A program made the translations under genes and the position numbers. From positions 91,502-155,501 of the forward strand of contig NZ_JBBKBG010000003.1 of the NCBI RefSeq assembly GCF_037892545.1: 64,000 bases of DNA, read 5' to 3'. Shown piece by piece: positions 17,541 through 25,383 of the stretch; within the stretch, counting starts at the first letter, position 1; each line of letters begins with the position of its first letter. This DNA is from Pseudogracilibacillus sp037892545 (GTDB taxonomy: Bacteria; Bacillota; Bacilli; Bacillales; Amphibacillaceae). Below the pieces are notes generated by a model. The model saw only the letters and a list, made by a program, of their open reading frames with translations, had not been told where the DNA came from and made no database searches.

Positions 17541-18165
17541 CTCGCTCATCCTTCACTTTCTTTTTAAATAAATCTTGTCTATTTTTTGACCAATTCATTA
17601 ATTCTTCCTTAAAAGTTGCTGCCATGTTTGATTCATCCTTTTCCTTATCTTTTTTAAGAAAGGATGGAATATAATTGGATGGATCCATTTTTTCTTCTGC
17701 TGTTTTTTCTAATTGTTGAATCGTATGTTCATCTGTAATTTCTTCTAATAATTGAACATTATCGCCTACACCAAGCATATAAACTTTTTCACCAATTTTG
17801 ATCAACTGTACAGATTTATTCGTACTTAAAACTAATCCGCCTATGTTTTGTATATTTCCATGCTGAACATTTGTGTAATTTTTCCGTTTTAAAAATAGAA
17901 GAATAATGTACAATAATGCTAAAATTAAAAACAGTGCAAAGATCATTTTGATTATATTCATAAAAAAAGAAGGAGATCGTTGCTCACTATCTTGTAACAA
18001 CATATCATTTGATCCGTCTATTTCTATGCTTGTCGGACTTTGTAATTCCTCACAATCCCCATTTTGCTCCATGCAATCTTTTACATTCGGTGACACATTA
18101 TTCGCGTATGTAGCAACAGGAAAAAGTAAACAAATGAACATCATTGCTACAACGATCTTTTTCAT
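17533..18165 (-). CDS. fliO: Flagellar export accessory protein FliO/FliZ
   Basis: Bitopic membrane protein that helps assemble FliP complexes (called FliZ in B. subtilis). The N-terminal signal peptide is about residues 1-22. A short extracytoplasmic region follows with two Cys residues (DCMEQNGDCEEL), then a membrane helix near residues 70-90 (FALFLILALLYIILLF), and a cytoplasmic domain with LSTNKSVQLIKIGEKVYMLGVG. About 210 residues. The start at 18165 follows GAGAGTG. Located between cheY and fliP, as in Bacillus. Confidence 0.9.
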   Translation of the reverse strand: MKKIVVAMMFICLLFPVATYANNVSPNVKDCMEQNGDCEELQSPTSIEIDGSNDMLLQDSEQRSPSFFMNIIKMIFALFLILALLYIILLFLKRKNYTNVQHGNIQNIGGLVLSTNKSVQLIKIGEKVYMLGVGDNVQLLEEITDEHTIQQLEKTAEEKMDPSNYIPSFLKKDKEKDESNMAATFKEELMNWSKNRQDLFKKKVKDERDE

Positions 18166-18178
18166 TTGTATCACTCTC

Positions 18179-18541
18179 TTATGCTAATGCTTTCGAAACA
18201 GCTTCCATTACACGATCAGCTTGAAAAGGTTTTACGATAAAATCTTTTGCCCCGGCTTGAATGGCGTCAATTACCATCGCTTGTTGCCCCATTGCAGAAC
18301 ACATAATAATTGTTGCATTTGGATCTATTTCTTTAATTTCCTTTAAAGCTTGAATACCATCTTTTTCAGGCATTGTAATATCCATTGTCACTAAATCTGG
18401 AGTTAATTCTTTATATTTTTCTACTGCAATACTCCCATTTTCAGCTTCACCTACAACGTTATAACCATTCTTCTCTAAAATATCTTTGATCATCATTCTC
18501 ATAAATGCTGCATCATCTACGATTAATACCTTTTGTGCCAT
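18179..18541 (-). CDS. cheY: Chemotaxis response regulator CheY
   Basis: Single-domain receiver phosphorylated by CheA; CheY-P binds FliM and FliY at the switch. The site is intact: paired Asp in LIVDDAAFMR near residue 9, phospho-acceptor Asp in LVTMDITMPEKDG near residue 54, and Lys in DFIVKPF near residue 104. About 120 residues. The ATG at 18541 has AAAGGTGG eight nt upstream. The intact site contrasts with the altered receiver of CheB in this operon. Confidence 0.97.
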   Translation of the reverse strand: MAQKVLIVDDAAFMRMMIKDILEKNGYNVVGEAENGSIAVEKYKELTPDLVTMDITMPEKDGIQALKEIKEIDPNATIIMCSAMGQQAMVIDAIQAGAKDFIVKPFQADRVMEAVSKALA

Positions 18542-18562
18542 CGTTATTTCCACCTTTATCTA

Positions 18563-19714
18563 TTAATTTAATTTCATTAAACGATCTTTTGGACTGACAA
18601 TATCTGTCACCCTTACACCAAAGTTCTCATCAATTACAACGACTTCTCCTTTAGCGATTAATTTATTATTCACTAAAACATCTACAGGCTCTCCTGCTAG
18701 TTTATCCAGTTCAATAATTGCACCTTGAGATAACTCTAAAATGTCCTCTACCGTTTGCTTCGTTCTCCCTAATTCAACTGTAACTGAAAGTGGTACATCT
18801 AAAAGCATATCTAAATTTCGTTTATTCGTTTGATTTAGGGGTGTTGGTTCAAAAGCTTCAAATGCTGCATGTTGAATCGTCGAGTCAGGTGCAATATGAT
18901 TACCAATATGTTGTGGTTCCGATTGAGTCGATGTCGGTTGCTCCATTTGCGTTGTTTCAACTTCTGTTTGTGTGCCATTTCTGTCAGTTTGTTGAGCAAT
19001 TTCTCTCATATTTGCCTCTTGATTACTTGAATCTTCTGTAGGTTCAAGTAATTGATTGACTAAATCTTTCGCAAAATCTAATGGGATCAGTTGGAAAATA
19101 TTCGAATCAATTAAATCTCCAACTTTTAAATTAAAAGCAACTCGCACAAATACATCTTCGCCACTTCCTTTTGCCACTTCCTCTAATTTATCAATATCTT
19201 TATAATCTACTTGTGGCGGTGAGATATCAACACGTTTATTAAATACTGTAGACATACTCGTTGCTGAAGCTCCCATCATTTGATTCATCGCTTCTTGTAC
19301 TGCACTTAATTCAATTTCAGATAATTCCTCATTTGGTTGTAAACCATTGCCTCCAAGCATAATATCTGAAATAATTGCCGCATCTTTCGCTTTCATTAAA
19401 AAAATATTTTCCCCATCAAAACCATCACGATAATCTACTTGTAAACTGACATGTTCATATGGAAATTCCTCTTTCATCCCTGTCTTTTTTACAAATGAAA
19501 CAGTCGGTGTCGTAATATCCACTTTTTGATTTAATAAAGTCGACAATGTCGTTGCTGAACTTCCAAAAGAAATATTACCAATTTCCCCCAGTGCATCCAT
19601 TTCAAGAGGAGTTAAATATGTATTACTCTCATCTTCATATGTGATATCAGAAGTGCTATCATCTGTTACATTTAATAAAGCATCTATTTCTTCTTGTGTT
19701 AATTTGTTATCCAT
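18563..19714 (-). CDS. fliY: Flagellar switch protein and CheY-P phosphatase FliY
   Basis: Component of the Bacillus switch complex that also dephosphorylates CheY-P. The N-terminal LTQEEIDALL motif (residues 5-14) matches the CheY-binding peptide. A CheC-like middle has two active-site motifs (ALGEIGNISFGSSATTLST and EAMNQMMGASATSMSTVFN). A Gln/Thr-rich linker (about 225-280) leads to a C-terminal FliN-like domain with LSVTVELGRTKQTVEDIL. About 383 residues. The ATG overlaps the fliM stop (TGATG); an adjacent GTG at 19717 is also possible. Confidence 0.96.
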   Translation of the reverse strand: MDNKLTQEEIDALLNVTDDSTSDITYEDESNTYLTPLEMDALGEIGNISFGSSATTLSTLLNQKVDITTPTVSFVKKTGMKEEFPYEHVSLQVDYRDGFDGENIFLMKAKDAAIISDIMLGGNGLQPNEELSEIELSAVQEAMNQMMGASATSMSTVFNKRVDISPPQVDYKDIDKLEEVAKGSGEDVFVRVAFNLKVGDLIDSNIFQLIPLDFAKDLVNQLLEPTEDSSNQEANMREIAQQTDRNGTQTEVETTQMEQPTSTQSEPQHIGNHIAPDSTIQHAAFEAFEPTPLNQTNKRNLDMLLDVPLSVTVELGRTKQTVEDILELSQGAIIELDKLAGEPVDVLVNNKLIAKGEVVVIDENFGVRVTDIVSPKDRLMKLN

Positions 19715-20706
19715 CACGATAAACTCCTCCTTTCGATATGATCCATCACTTGTACTGCTACTTTTTTATGTACCGTTCCAACTTGAACATGCATCTTTGG
19801 CTCTCCATTCACTTCTAATGTTAACGGGTCTTGAATCTTTTGATGTAAACTAATGACATCCCCTGTCGATAATTGCAATAACTCATTCACCGTCATAGTT
19901 GATTGACCTAAAATAACTTTTGCCTCTAATTCTACTTTTTCCATATGTTTCGATAAAATGGCATATTTTTCAGGATCACGTTCCTTTGTTACGGACTCCA
20001 TCCAATAGTGGGCAGATAATTTAGGTATAATTGGTTCTAACACGATATGTGGAATACAAATATTAATCATTCCTGATACATCACCAATTTGTGTATTCAA
20101 AGAAACAACTACAACTGTTTCATTTGGCGAAACCATTTGTAAAAATTGTGGATTCACTTCAAATTCATCCAACATTGGGTCGATTTCTACGATCGTTGAC
20201 CAAGCCTCTTGAATATTTACAACAGCTTTTTCGAACATCTGAGTCATGATAGTCGTCTCAATTTCCGTTAAACTATTTGGCTGAACATGACTATTTCCTT
20301 TCCCCCCTAGCAACCGATCCATCATACTGTAAGCAATATTTGGATTCACTTCCATCAAAATTCTACCTTCTAAAGGTTCCATGCTAATCACATTTAAAAT
20401 TGTCATTTTTGGTATGGAACGTATAAATTCTTCATATGGAATTTGGTCCACAGAGGCAACAGAAATATTTACATATGTTCTTAATTGACCTGAAAAAAAG
20501 GTCGTTAATAGCCTTGCATAATTTTCATGGATTCGTGATATACTTCGAATTTGATCTTTCGAAAAACGCAATGCACGCTTAAAATCATATACTTTTATTT
20601 TTTTATCTTCTTCTTCTTTCTTTAATTCTTCTGCATCCATTTCTCCAGATGAAATAGCTGATAATAAAGCATCTATTTCTGTCTGTGACAAAATTTCTTC
20701 AGACAA
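19714..20706 (-). CDS. fliM: Flagellar motor switch protein FliM (TTG start)
   Basis: C-ring protein that receives CheY-P and switches rotation. The N-terminal LSQTEIDALLSAI is the CheY-binding peptide. The middle domain (about 45-225) includes YARLLTTFFSGQLRTYV and DRLLGGKG, and the C-terminal FliN-like domain covers about 245-325. It has 330 residues, the family norm. The start codon is TTG at 20706, with GGAGGTGATGAACA directly upstream. It is followed by fliY with a one-base overlap. Confidence 0.96.
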   Translation of the reverse strand: MSEEILSQTEIDALLSAISSGEMDAEELKKEEEDKKIKVYDFKRALRFSKDQIRSISRIHENYARLLTTFFSGQLRTYVNISVASVDQIPYEEFIRSIPKMTILNVISMEPLEGRILMEVNPNIAYSMMDRLLGGKGNSHVQPNSLTEIETTIMTQMFEKAVVNIQEAWSTIVEIDPMLDEFEVNPQFLQMVSPNETVVVVSLNTQIGDVSGMINICIPHIVLEPIIPKLSAHYWMESVTKERDPEKYAILSKHMEKVELEAKVILGQSTMTVNELLQLSTGDVISLHQKIQDPLTLEVNGEPKMHVQVGTVHKKVAVQVMDHIERRSLS

Positions 20707-20736
20707 TGTTCATCACCTCCATGACGGAGCAATCAT

Positions 20737-21156
20737 TTATTGCATAATTTTACTTATTGTATATACGTCTTTAATTGTTCCTTCTGTCATCATCTCGTTT
20801 AATTTTTCTTGTAATCCTTTTTCTAAATCGGTTAAACCTTCATTAAAATCTTCTTCTGTCATTACTGCCAATTCTTTAATTAACAGATTTTTAATTTGGA
20901 ATTCACGTTTTTCAATTTCTTTTAAACTAGCTTTGCTATCCATAATTAATTGGAATTGAATACGGACGAATACACCATCTTTTAAATCTGTCGTTACCTC
21001 TGGAGTTTCATAGGAAAATTCATTCATTTCATCAATAGATAATTCTTTACTTTCAATATGATTGTTGTTGAAATAAAGTACGGCAACGACGGCAATCATT
21101 GCAATGGCAAGTAATGATGCAACAGAGATCACAGTTATTTTTAATGCTTTACTCAT
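20737..21156 (-). CDS. fliL: Flagellar basal body-associated protein FliL
   Basis: Single-pass membrane protein located at the stator/rotor interface that supports motor function. Residues 1-32 contain a short cytoplasmic end and one membrane helix (ITVISVASLLAIAMIAVVAV). The extracytoplasmic domain has VFVRIQFQLIMDSKAS and REFQIKNLLIKEL, the FliL core. 139 residues. It overlaps the swrD stop by 8 nt and is preceded by a GGTGA site, so its translation is likely coupled to swrD. Confidence 0.93.
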   Translation of the reverse strand: MSKALKITVISVASLLAIAMIAVVAVLYFNNNHIESKELSIDEMNEFSYETPEVTTDLKDGVFVRIQFQLIMDSKASLKEIEKREFQIKNLLIKELAVMTEEDFNEGLTDLEKGLQEKLNEMMTEGTIKDVYTISKIMQ

Positions 21157-21367
21157 CTTGATTCACCTGCTTCGTTTGAAAGCCAATCATCCCTACTTGT
21201 TGATACATTTCCAATATTTTTCGCAAAACATCTTCTTTGTTCGTTTGTACGACGAATTTTTTCCCGTTTAATAATGTAATCGTCGTATCTGGTAATGATT
21301 GTACCTGCTCCACCATAAATGGATTTAGATAAAATGTTTCTCCGTTTAATCTAGTTAATTCAATCAT
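21149..21367 (-). CDS. swrD: SwrD/FlbD family flagellar protein
   Basis: Small FlbD-family protein; in B. subtilis SwrD raises flagellar power for swarming. The canonical family start MIELTRLNGETFYLNP and the LPDTTITLLNGKKFVVQ core are visible in 72 residues, so the ATG at 21367 is secure. It has no ribosome binding site in the 25 nt before this ATG. The only good one, GGAGGAGGT, lies about 50 nt upstream on the other side of a stable hairpin (separate entry). It sits between flgE and fliL in the fla/che operon. Confidence 0.93.
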   Translation of the reverse strand: MIELTRLNGETFYLNPFMVEQVQSLPDTTITLLNGKKFVVQTNKEDVLRKILEMYQQVGMIGFQTKQVNQDE

Positions 21368-21428
21368 ATTTGGCGAGTTGTAGCGAATACCAATTATATA
21401 GGTATTGCTACAACTCTACCTCCTCCAT
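21368..21428 (-). promoter_or_regulatory. Hairpin between Shine-Dalgarno sequence and start codon of swrD
   Basis: On the minus strand GGAGGAGGT (21426-21418) is followed one nt later by a hairpin. Its arms are GAGTTGTAGC+AATACC and GGTATT+C+GCTACAACTC (16 paired bases, one bulged C, 9-nt loop; 21416-21375). Seven more nt (GCCAAAT) lead to the swrD ATG. Linear distance from SD to ATG is about 51 nt; with the hairpin folded it is about 9 nt. A six-codon minigene (ATG at 21428, directly after the flgE stop, ending TAG in the 5' arm) overlaps the SD. The pairing is seen; its role is inferred. Confidence 0.75.
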
Positions 21429-22220
21429 TTATCGTTTTAAGTTTACTAATTCTTGTAAAATTTCATCTGAAGTCGTAATGATTCTTGTATTCGCTTGGAA
21501 ACCACGTTGTGATACGATCATTTCTGTAAACTCTTCTGCTAAGTCAACATTCGACATTTCCAACGAACTAGCTGCAAGATCTCCTGCTCCATTCATTCCA
21601 GGAGCACCATGTTGTGCTTCCCCAGAGTTTTGTGACTCCATATATAAACTGCCTCCGACCTTCTCTAAACCTTCAGGGTTAGCAAAAATAGTTATTCCAA
21701 TTTTTTGATCACTATTTGTACCATCCGCTGTTACGATGTTGACATCCCCATTTTTTGCAATACTAAAGCTTTGTGTTGTACTAGGATCGATTTGAATCGT
21801 ACTATTATCATCTTGTAATAAAAAATATCCATCCGCTGTTACGACGTTTCCTGCATCATCTAAATAGAAATTACCTGCACGTGTGTAATAAACATTTTCA
21901 CCATCAGATACTTTAAAAAAGCCATCCCCTTCAATGGCAACGTCTAATGGACGCCCCGTAGATTGTAAGAACCCTTGTGTATGAATATTATCTACTGAAC
22001 CAACTTGGGATCCTAAACCAACTTGCATTGGATTGATTCCACCTCGTCCACCTTCCGCAGCTTGTGCTCCTCTTGTCGTTTGTGACATCATATCTTGGAA
22101 GGTAACTCGTCCTTTTTTAAACCCTGACGTGTTTACATTTGAAATATTATTCCCAATTACATCTAATTTTGTTTGAAATCCTCTCATACCTGAAATTCCA
22201 GAATACATTGAACGTAACAT
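21429..22220 (-). CDS. flgE: Flagellar hook protein FlgE (FlgG-like short form)
   Basis: Forms the flagellar hook. It has 263 residues, as in B. subtilis, where this gene was formerly called flgG. The N-terminal rod/hook domain (MLRSMYSGISGMRGFQTKLDVIGNNISNVNTSGF-type, with NNISNVNTSGFKKGR visible) is followed by the DUF-like central GDGFFKVSDGENVYYTRAGNF block and the C-terminal helix SNVDLAEEFTEMIVSQRGFQ with TRIITTSDEILQELVNL. The ATG at 22220 has AGAGGG upstream; an ORF extension to 22259 lacks such a site. Confidence 0.93.
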   Translation of the reverse strand: MLRSMYSGISGMRGFQTKLDVIGNNISNVNTSGFKKGRVTFQDMMSQTTRGAQAAEGGRGGINPMQVGLGSQVGSVDNIHTQGFLQSTGRPLDVAIEGDGFFKVSDGENVYYTRAGNFYLDDAGNVVTADGYFLLQDDNSTIQIDPSTTQSFSIAKNGDVNIVTADGTNSDQKIGITIFANPEGLEKVGGSLYMESQNSGEAQHGAPGMNGAGDLAASSLEMSNVDLAEEFTEMIVSQRGFQANTRIITTSDEILQELVNLKR

Positions 22221-22293
22221 ATTTTTCCCTCTTTCATTATTATTCACTATGTCTATCATTCCATAGTGGATAGCCTCTCCTAACAGAGTCCAG

Positions 22294-22653
22294 CTATATT
22301 AAAATCGTTCCATTAATATTAGTAAATATTCGATCATTCGCTTCTGTTTTATGTAATGCTGTAACGACCGTATTGTTTTTTGCGCTAACGATAAGTGCCG
22401 CATCATTTAAAACGACGAGAGCTTCTGTCACACCTTTGTTCTTCGCTTCATCAAGTTTCGTTTCAATCTTTCTCCACGTTTGATCTGTTATATGAATATT
22501 TCTCTCTTGCATACGGTGTTTGGCATGTTTACTCACTTTTAATCCAGAAACATGTTCAAAAATGGATTGAAAGCTTGTCTTCACTATTGGCTGTTTTTTA
22601 GTTGCCGAGTGATGTACATAATGCTGCTGTATTGGATGTATATATTTATGCAT
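22294..22653 (-). CDS. TIGR02530-type flagellar operon protein
   Basis: A 119-residue soluble protein typical of the uncharacterised flagellar operon family found between flgD and flgE in many Firmicutes. The conserved core runs from VSKHAKHRMQERNIHI through WRKIETKLDEAKNKGV to LVVLNDAALIVSAKNNTVV and ends in IFTNINGTILI. A role in hook assembly is guessed from position only. The ATG at 22653 follows GGAGGTAGGTAAAAAGG and overlaps the flgD stop. Confidence 0.85.
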   Translation of the reverse strand: MHKYIHPIQQHYVHHSATKKQPIVKTSFQSIFEHVSGLKVSKHAKHRMQERNIHITDQTWRKIETKLDEAKNKGVTEALVVLNDAALIVSAKNNTVVTALHKTEANDRIFTNINGTILI

Positions 22654-23092
22654 CCTTTTTACCTACCTCCTTTACTTTTAAAATTCCATCAGCAAAAACT
22701 TTTTGGCCGTTTTCTAACTCTAAAATAGCCCAACCTTCTTGGGAACTAACTGCATTGACAACACTCGTGACAATCGTCTTTTCATTCGTCTCTTCATCGA
22801 TGGATTCATAGGTCACTTCTTTTCCAATCATATGACTATATTGAATAACCGGAGATACTAATTGATTTTGCACTAATGTATCAATGGAGCTTGCCATATT
22901 CATCATTTGTTCTAAAGATGAAAATGTCGCCATTTGTGCAATAAAATCACGATCTTCCATCGGATTTAATGGATCTTGGTTTTGTAATTGTGTCATTAAA
23001 ATTTTTATAAATTCATCTTTGCCTAGTTCGGAACTAGGTGCACGGTCTTTCGGTACGTTAGATATATATAAATCTGAATCAATTTTTGTCAT
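22646..23092 (-). CDS. flgD: Flagellar hook assembly protein FlgD
   Basis: Hook-capping protein needed for polymerisation of hook subunits. The 148-residue protein shows the FlgD N-terminal signature LGKDEFIKILMTQLQNQDPL, followed by NPMEDRDFIAQMATFSSLEQM and then a short C-terminal beta region. This is the short Firmicute form without the extra Fn3-like domains of Proteobacteria. ATG follows GAGGAGGAAGAAA inside the fliK 3' end, so it overlaps fliK. Confidence 0.95.
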   Translation of the reverse strand: MTKIDSDLYISNVPKDRAPSSELGKDEFIKILMTQLQNQDPLNPMEDRDFIAQMATFSSLEQMMNMASSIDTLVQNQLVSPVIQYSHMIGKEVTYESIDEETNEKTIVTSVVNAVSSQEGWAILELENGQKVFADGILKVKEVGKKDA

Positions 23093-24338
23093 TTTCTTCC
23101 TCCTCTCCTAAATGTTGCAATAATTGCTCAAAATCCATCGACGGAGCTTTTTCATCTTTTCGTTCGTCTTTTTCTTGTTTTGGTTCTTCTTCATTTAGGT
23201 CCTCTTCATTGTTTGAAAAGAATTCCTCCTCAGAAATAGTTGGATCCTTTTCAATAATTACTTGATGCGGAGAAAATAGATGTTTTAATTGATGTATGTT
23301 ACTCTCAAGTATTTTCTTCGTTGCATTGGATGTCACCAACAATTCAACTCGCATTTCTCCATTTACCTCCGACATTCTTATCGTAATATGGCCTAATTGT
23401 GTTGGATTAATTTGTAATTGTAGCGGCATCATTCCATCCTGTTTGAACATAGGACTCTTTTGAATGACTGTCGTTAATTTTGATACGAGCTGTTCAGATA
23501 TTTCTTCTACCTTTCCTATCTGACGAATATGTATATCGTATTGCTGTACTGCATCTATTGGTACCATCGTTGGACTACTTATTTGGGTTGACGTTACTGT
23601 ATCGTTTATTTGTTGATTACTTGGTGCGGTATCATATCGCAGAAAAGCTTGTTCTAACCAATTTGCGATAGTATTTTTCGTCACTATTGCATCTGTTTGA
23701 TACTTGTTTTGTGTCGTCATCTCTGTACGTTTTTCAAATGTTTTCACTAAAAGTTTACCTGTCTCTGAAATCTTTTTTTCTTCTAACTGATCTAATTGAT
23801 GCAAAAGTACTTCTTTATCTTCCATGGACAAATGATTCACCTTTTGTAATACAACGAGTAGTTGTTGCAAAGATGAAGGTTCATGTACCGTCTCCGTTTG
23901 TATGTAACGAATGATTTCATTAGACAGTTGCATCATTTCTTCTTTTGATATGTTTGGAAAAGTATCTACAACATCATCCAATGTATTTTTGGAAGCATAC
24001 CTATTTTGTTGTATGTCGAAATCAATCGATGTGTCACTGTTTGTTACCAACATATGAGTAGTAGGTTGATACATGAAAATATCGATATTTTCATATATGT
24101 CGTCCTTAATCAAACTGTCTAGCTCATATGTTTCATCATACTCACCGATAGGATGATCGGTTGTTTCCTCTCCATCACTTTCTACCATTGTTTCTTTTAC
24201 ATTTATAAATATTTCATCTACATCTTCTTTTTCATTGGCTAGGAGAAATGTTTTAAAACTAGTGTCTTGTTCATTTATATCCAACTCATTATGCCGGATA
24301 TTCGTATTCGTTCGTGTGAATACTTGCATAATTTCCAT
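23079..24338 (-). CDS. fliK: Flagellar hook-length control protein FliK
   Basis: Secreted ruler that measures hook length and triggers the FlhB specificity switch. About 419 residues: a long, variable, acidic and Gln/Thr-rich N-terminal region (1-290) and the conserved C-terminal hook-length domain (about 300-375) with LQINPTQLGHITIRMSEVNG and VTSNATKKILESNIHQLKH. The C-terminal tail is Glu/Lys-rich. ATG at 24338 is chosen from the GGGGGTGA site; an upstream extension lacks spacing. Overlaps flgD. Confidence 0.92.
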   Translation of the reverse strand: MEIMQVFTRTNTNIRHNELDINEQDTSFKTFLLANEKEDVDEIFINVKETMVESDGEETTDHPIGEYDETYELDSLIKDDIYENIDIFMYQPTTHMLVTNSDTSIDFDIQQNRYASKNTLDDVVDTFPNISKEEMMQLSNEIIRYIQTETVHEPSSLQQLLVVLQKVNHLSMEDKEVLLHQLDQLEEKKISETGKLLVKTFEKRTEMTTQNKYQTDAIVTKNTIANWLEQAFLRYDTAPSNQQINDTVTSTQISSPTMVPIDAVQQYDIHIRQIGKVEEISEQLVSKLTTVIQKSPMFKQDGMMPLQLQINPTQLGHITIRMSEVNGEMRVELLVTSNATKKILESNIHQLKHLFSPHQVIIEKDPTISEEEFFSNNEEDLNEEEPKQEKDERKDEKAPSMDFEQLLQHLGEEEENDKN

Positions 24339-24371
24339 TCCATTCACCCCCTTCCATATCATAAAAAACTT

Positions 24372-24929
24372 TTATTGCATCATTAACTTTGTCAATGTAG
24401 CAGCTCTTTTTGATTCCATTTCAGCTAATATATTTCCTCTTACATCACTCGGAATGTTGGATAGAATTTGAATGGCGTCTTGGTCATTCATTTGCGTTAT
24501 AATTGCAGCAGCATTTTCCGGTTCCATTTTCCTGTAAGAGGATGCGGCTCTTTTTAATGCGTCATTTCCGTCTTCTTCACGCTCTGTGTTTTCTTTCTCG
24601 TTTTTCTGCTCACTTTTTTCTTTCTTTTTTAAATCTAACTCTAAGTCATCTGCAATTGCCCGTAAACTTTCTACCTCTTTCGATAGATCATTGATTTCTT
24701 CATCTTTTGATGCAATCAAATCTTCTTGTTTTTTTATTGTTTTTTCTAGTTGTTCGACTTCATTACTCTTAATAAAAGAAGAAACAACTGGTACATCAGC
24801 TAATTTATCCTTGACATCAATGCCAACTAAAGTTAATCCAATGTACACAATCCCCACGGTTAACATTAACGGGATGATAATCGCAAATATGATGAATAGA
24901 ATTGGAGATTTCCTTTTTTCTTTTGTCAT
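24372..24929 (-). CDS. ylxF: YlxF/MotE family membrane protein of the fla/che operon
   Basis: Single-pass membrane protein of about 185 residues. The cytoplasmic N-terminus is short, the membrane helix lies near residues 10-35 (ILFIIFAIIIPLMLTVGIVY), a long coiled coil follows at about 60-115, and the C-terminal MgtE-N-like domain includes YRKMEPENAAAIITQMNDQD. Homologues in alpha-Proteobacteria (MotE) chaperone the motor; in Bacillus the role is unclear. ATG at 24929 follows AGGTGAAAAT. Located between fliJ and fliK. Confidence 0.85.
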   Translation of the reverse strand: MTKEKRKSPILFIIFAIIIPLMLTVGIVYIGLTLVGIDVKDKLADVPVVSSFIKSNEVEQLEKTIKKQEDLIASKDEEINDLSKEVESLRAIADDLELDLKKKEKSEQKNEKENTEREEDGNDALKRAASSYRKMEPENAAAIITQMNDQDAIQILSNIPSDVRGNILAEMESKRAATLTKLMMQ

Positions 24930-24933
24930 ATTT

Positions 24934-25383
24934 TCACCTATTTTGAATCGAACTTGTAAACTGTCGGATGGACAGTTCATCCATTAAAATATTTTCTTTT
25001 CGTATCAGTTCTTCCTGTCTTGCCTGTTGCTTTCGTTCAATAAGTTTTTCTATTTTTTTCATTTCAATATGTGTTTCTGTTAAATATGCTTGTTTTTCTA
25101 GCATTTTTTCCCTTGCTTGTTGCACATTTTGTTGTAATGTGGACGCTTTTCTCGTCATAGATTGTATAAACATCGATTGTTCTTTAATTTTTTCAATCGA
25201 AGTATATGTTTGCATATATTGATTCATCAATACTTCTGCATGTTCTTTCTTTTTTAATAATTCATATAACGCTGTTGCTTGTTTTTCAAATAAAACAGTC
25301 GCTTCATTTTTTTCTTTTTGAGCAATCGTTTTTTCTTGTTCTCGTATTTGTAACACCTTTTGCAATACTGCCACATTATCCAT
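24934..25383 (-). CDS. fliJ: Flagellar export chaperone/stalk protein FliJ
   Basis: Coiled-coil protein that forms the stalk of the FliI ATPase ring and promotes export. 149 residues, almost wholly helical and charged, with heptad-like Leu/Ile spacing across residues 10-140 and no membrane segment. Sequence identity in this family is low, so the call rests on size, coiled-coil character and position directly after fliI, whose stop codon it overlaps (TAATG). Confidence 0.85.
   Translation of the reverse strand: MDNVAVLQKVLQIREQEKTIAQKEKNEATVLFEKQATALYELLKKKEHAEVLMNQYMQTYTSIEKIKEQSMFIQSMTRKASTLQQNVQQAREKMLEKQAYLTETHIEMKKIEKLIERKQQARQEELIRKENILMDELSIRQFTSSIQNR

Noticed and set aside
24372..24929. 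MgtE-like domain considered as a magnesium transporter
   Set aside because: Only the N-terminal-like helical domain is present, with one membrane helix; the size and operon position fit YlxF/MotE.
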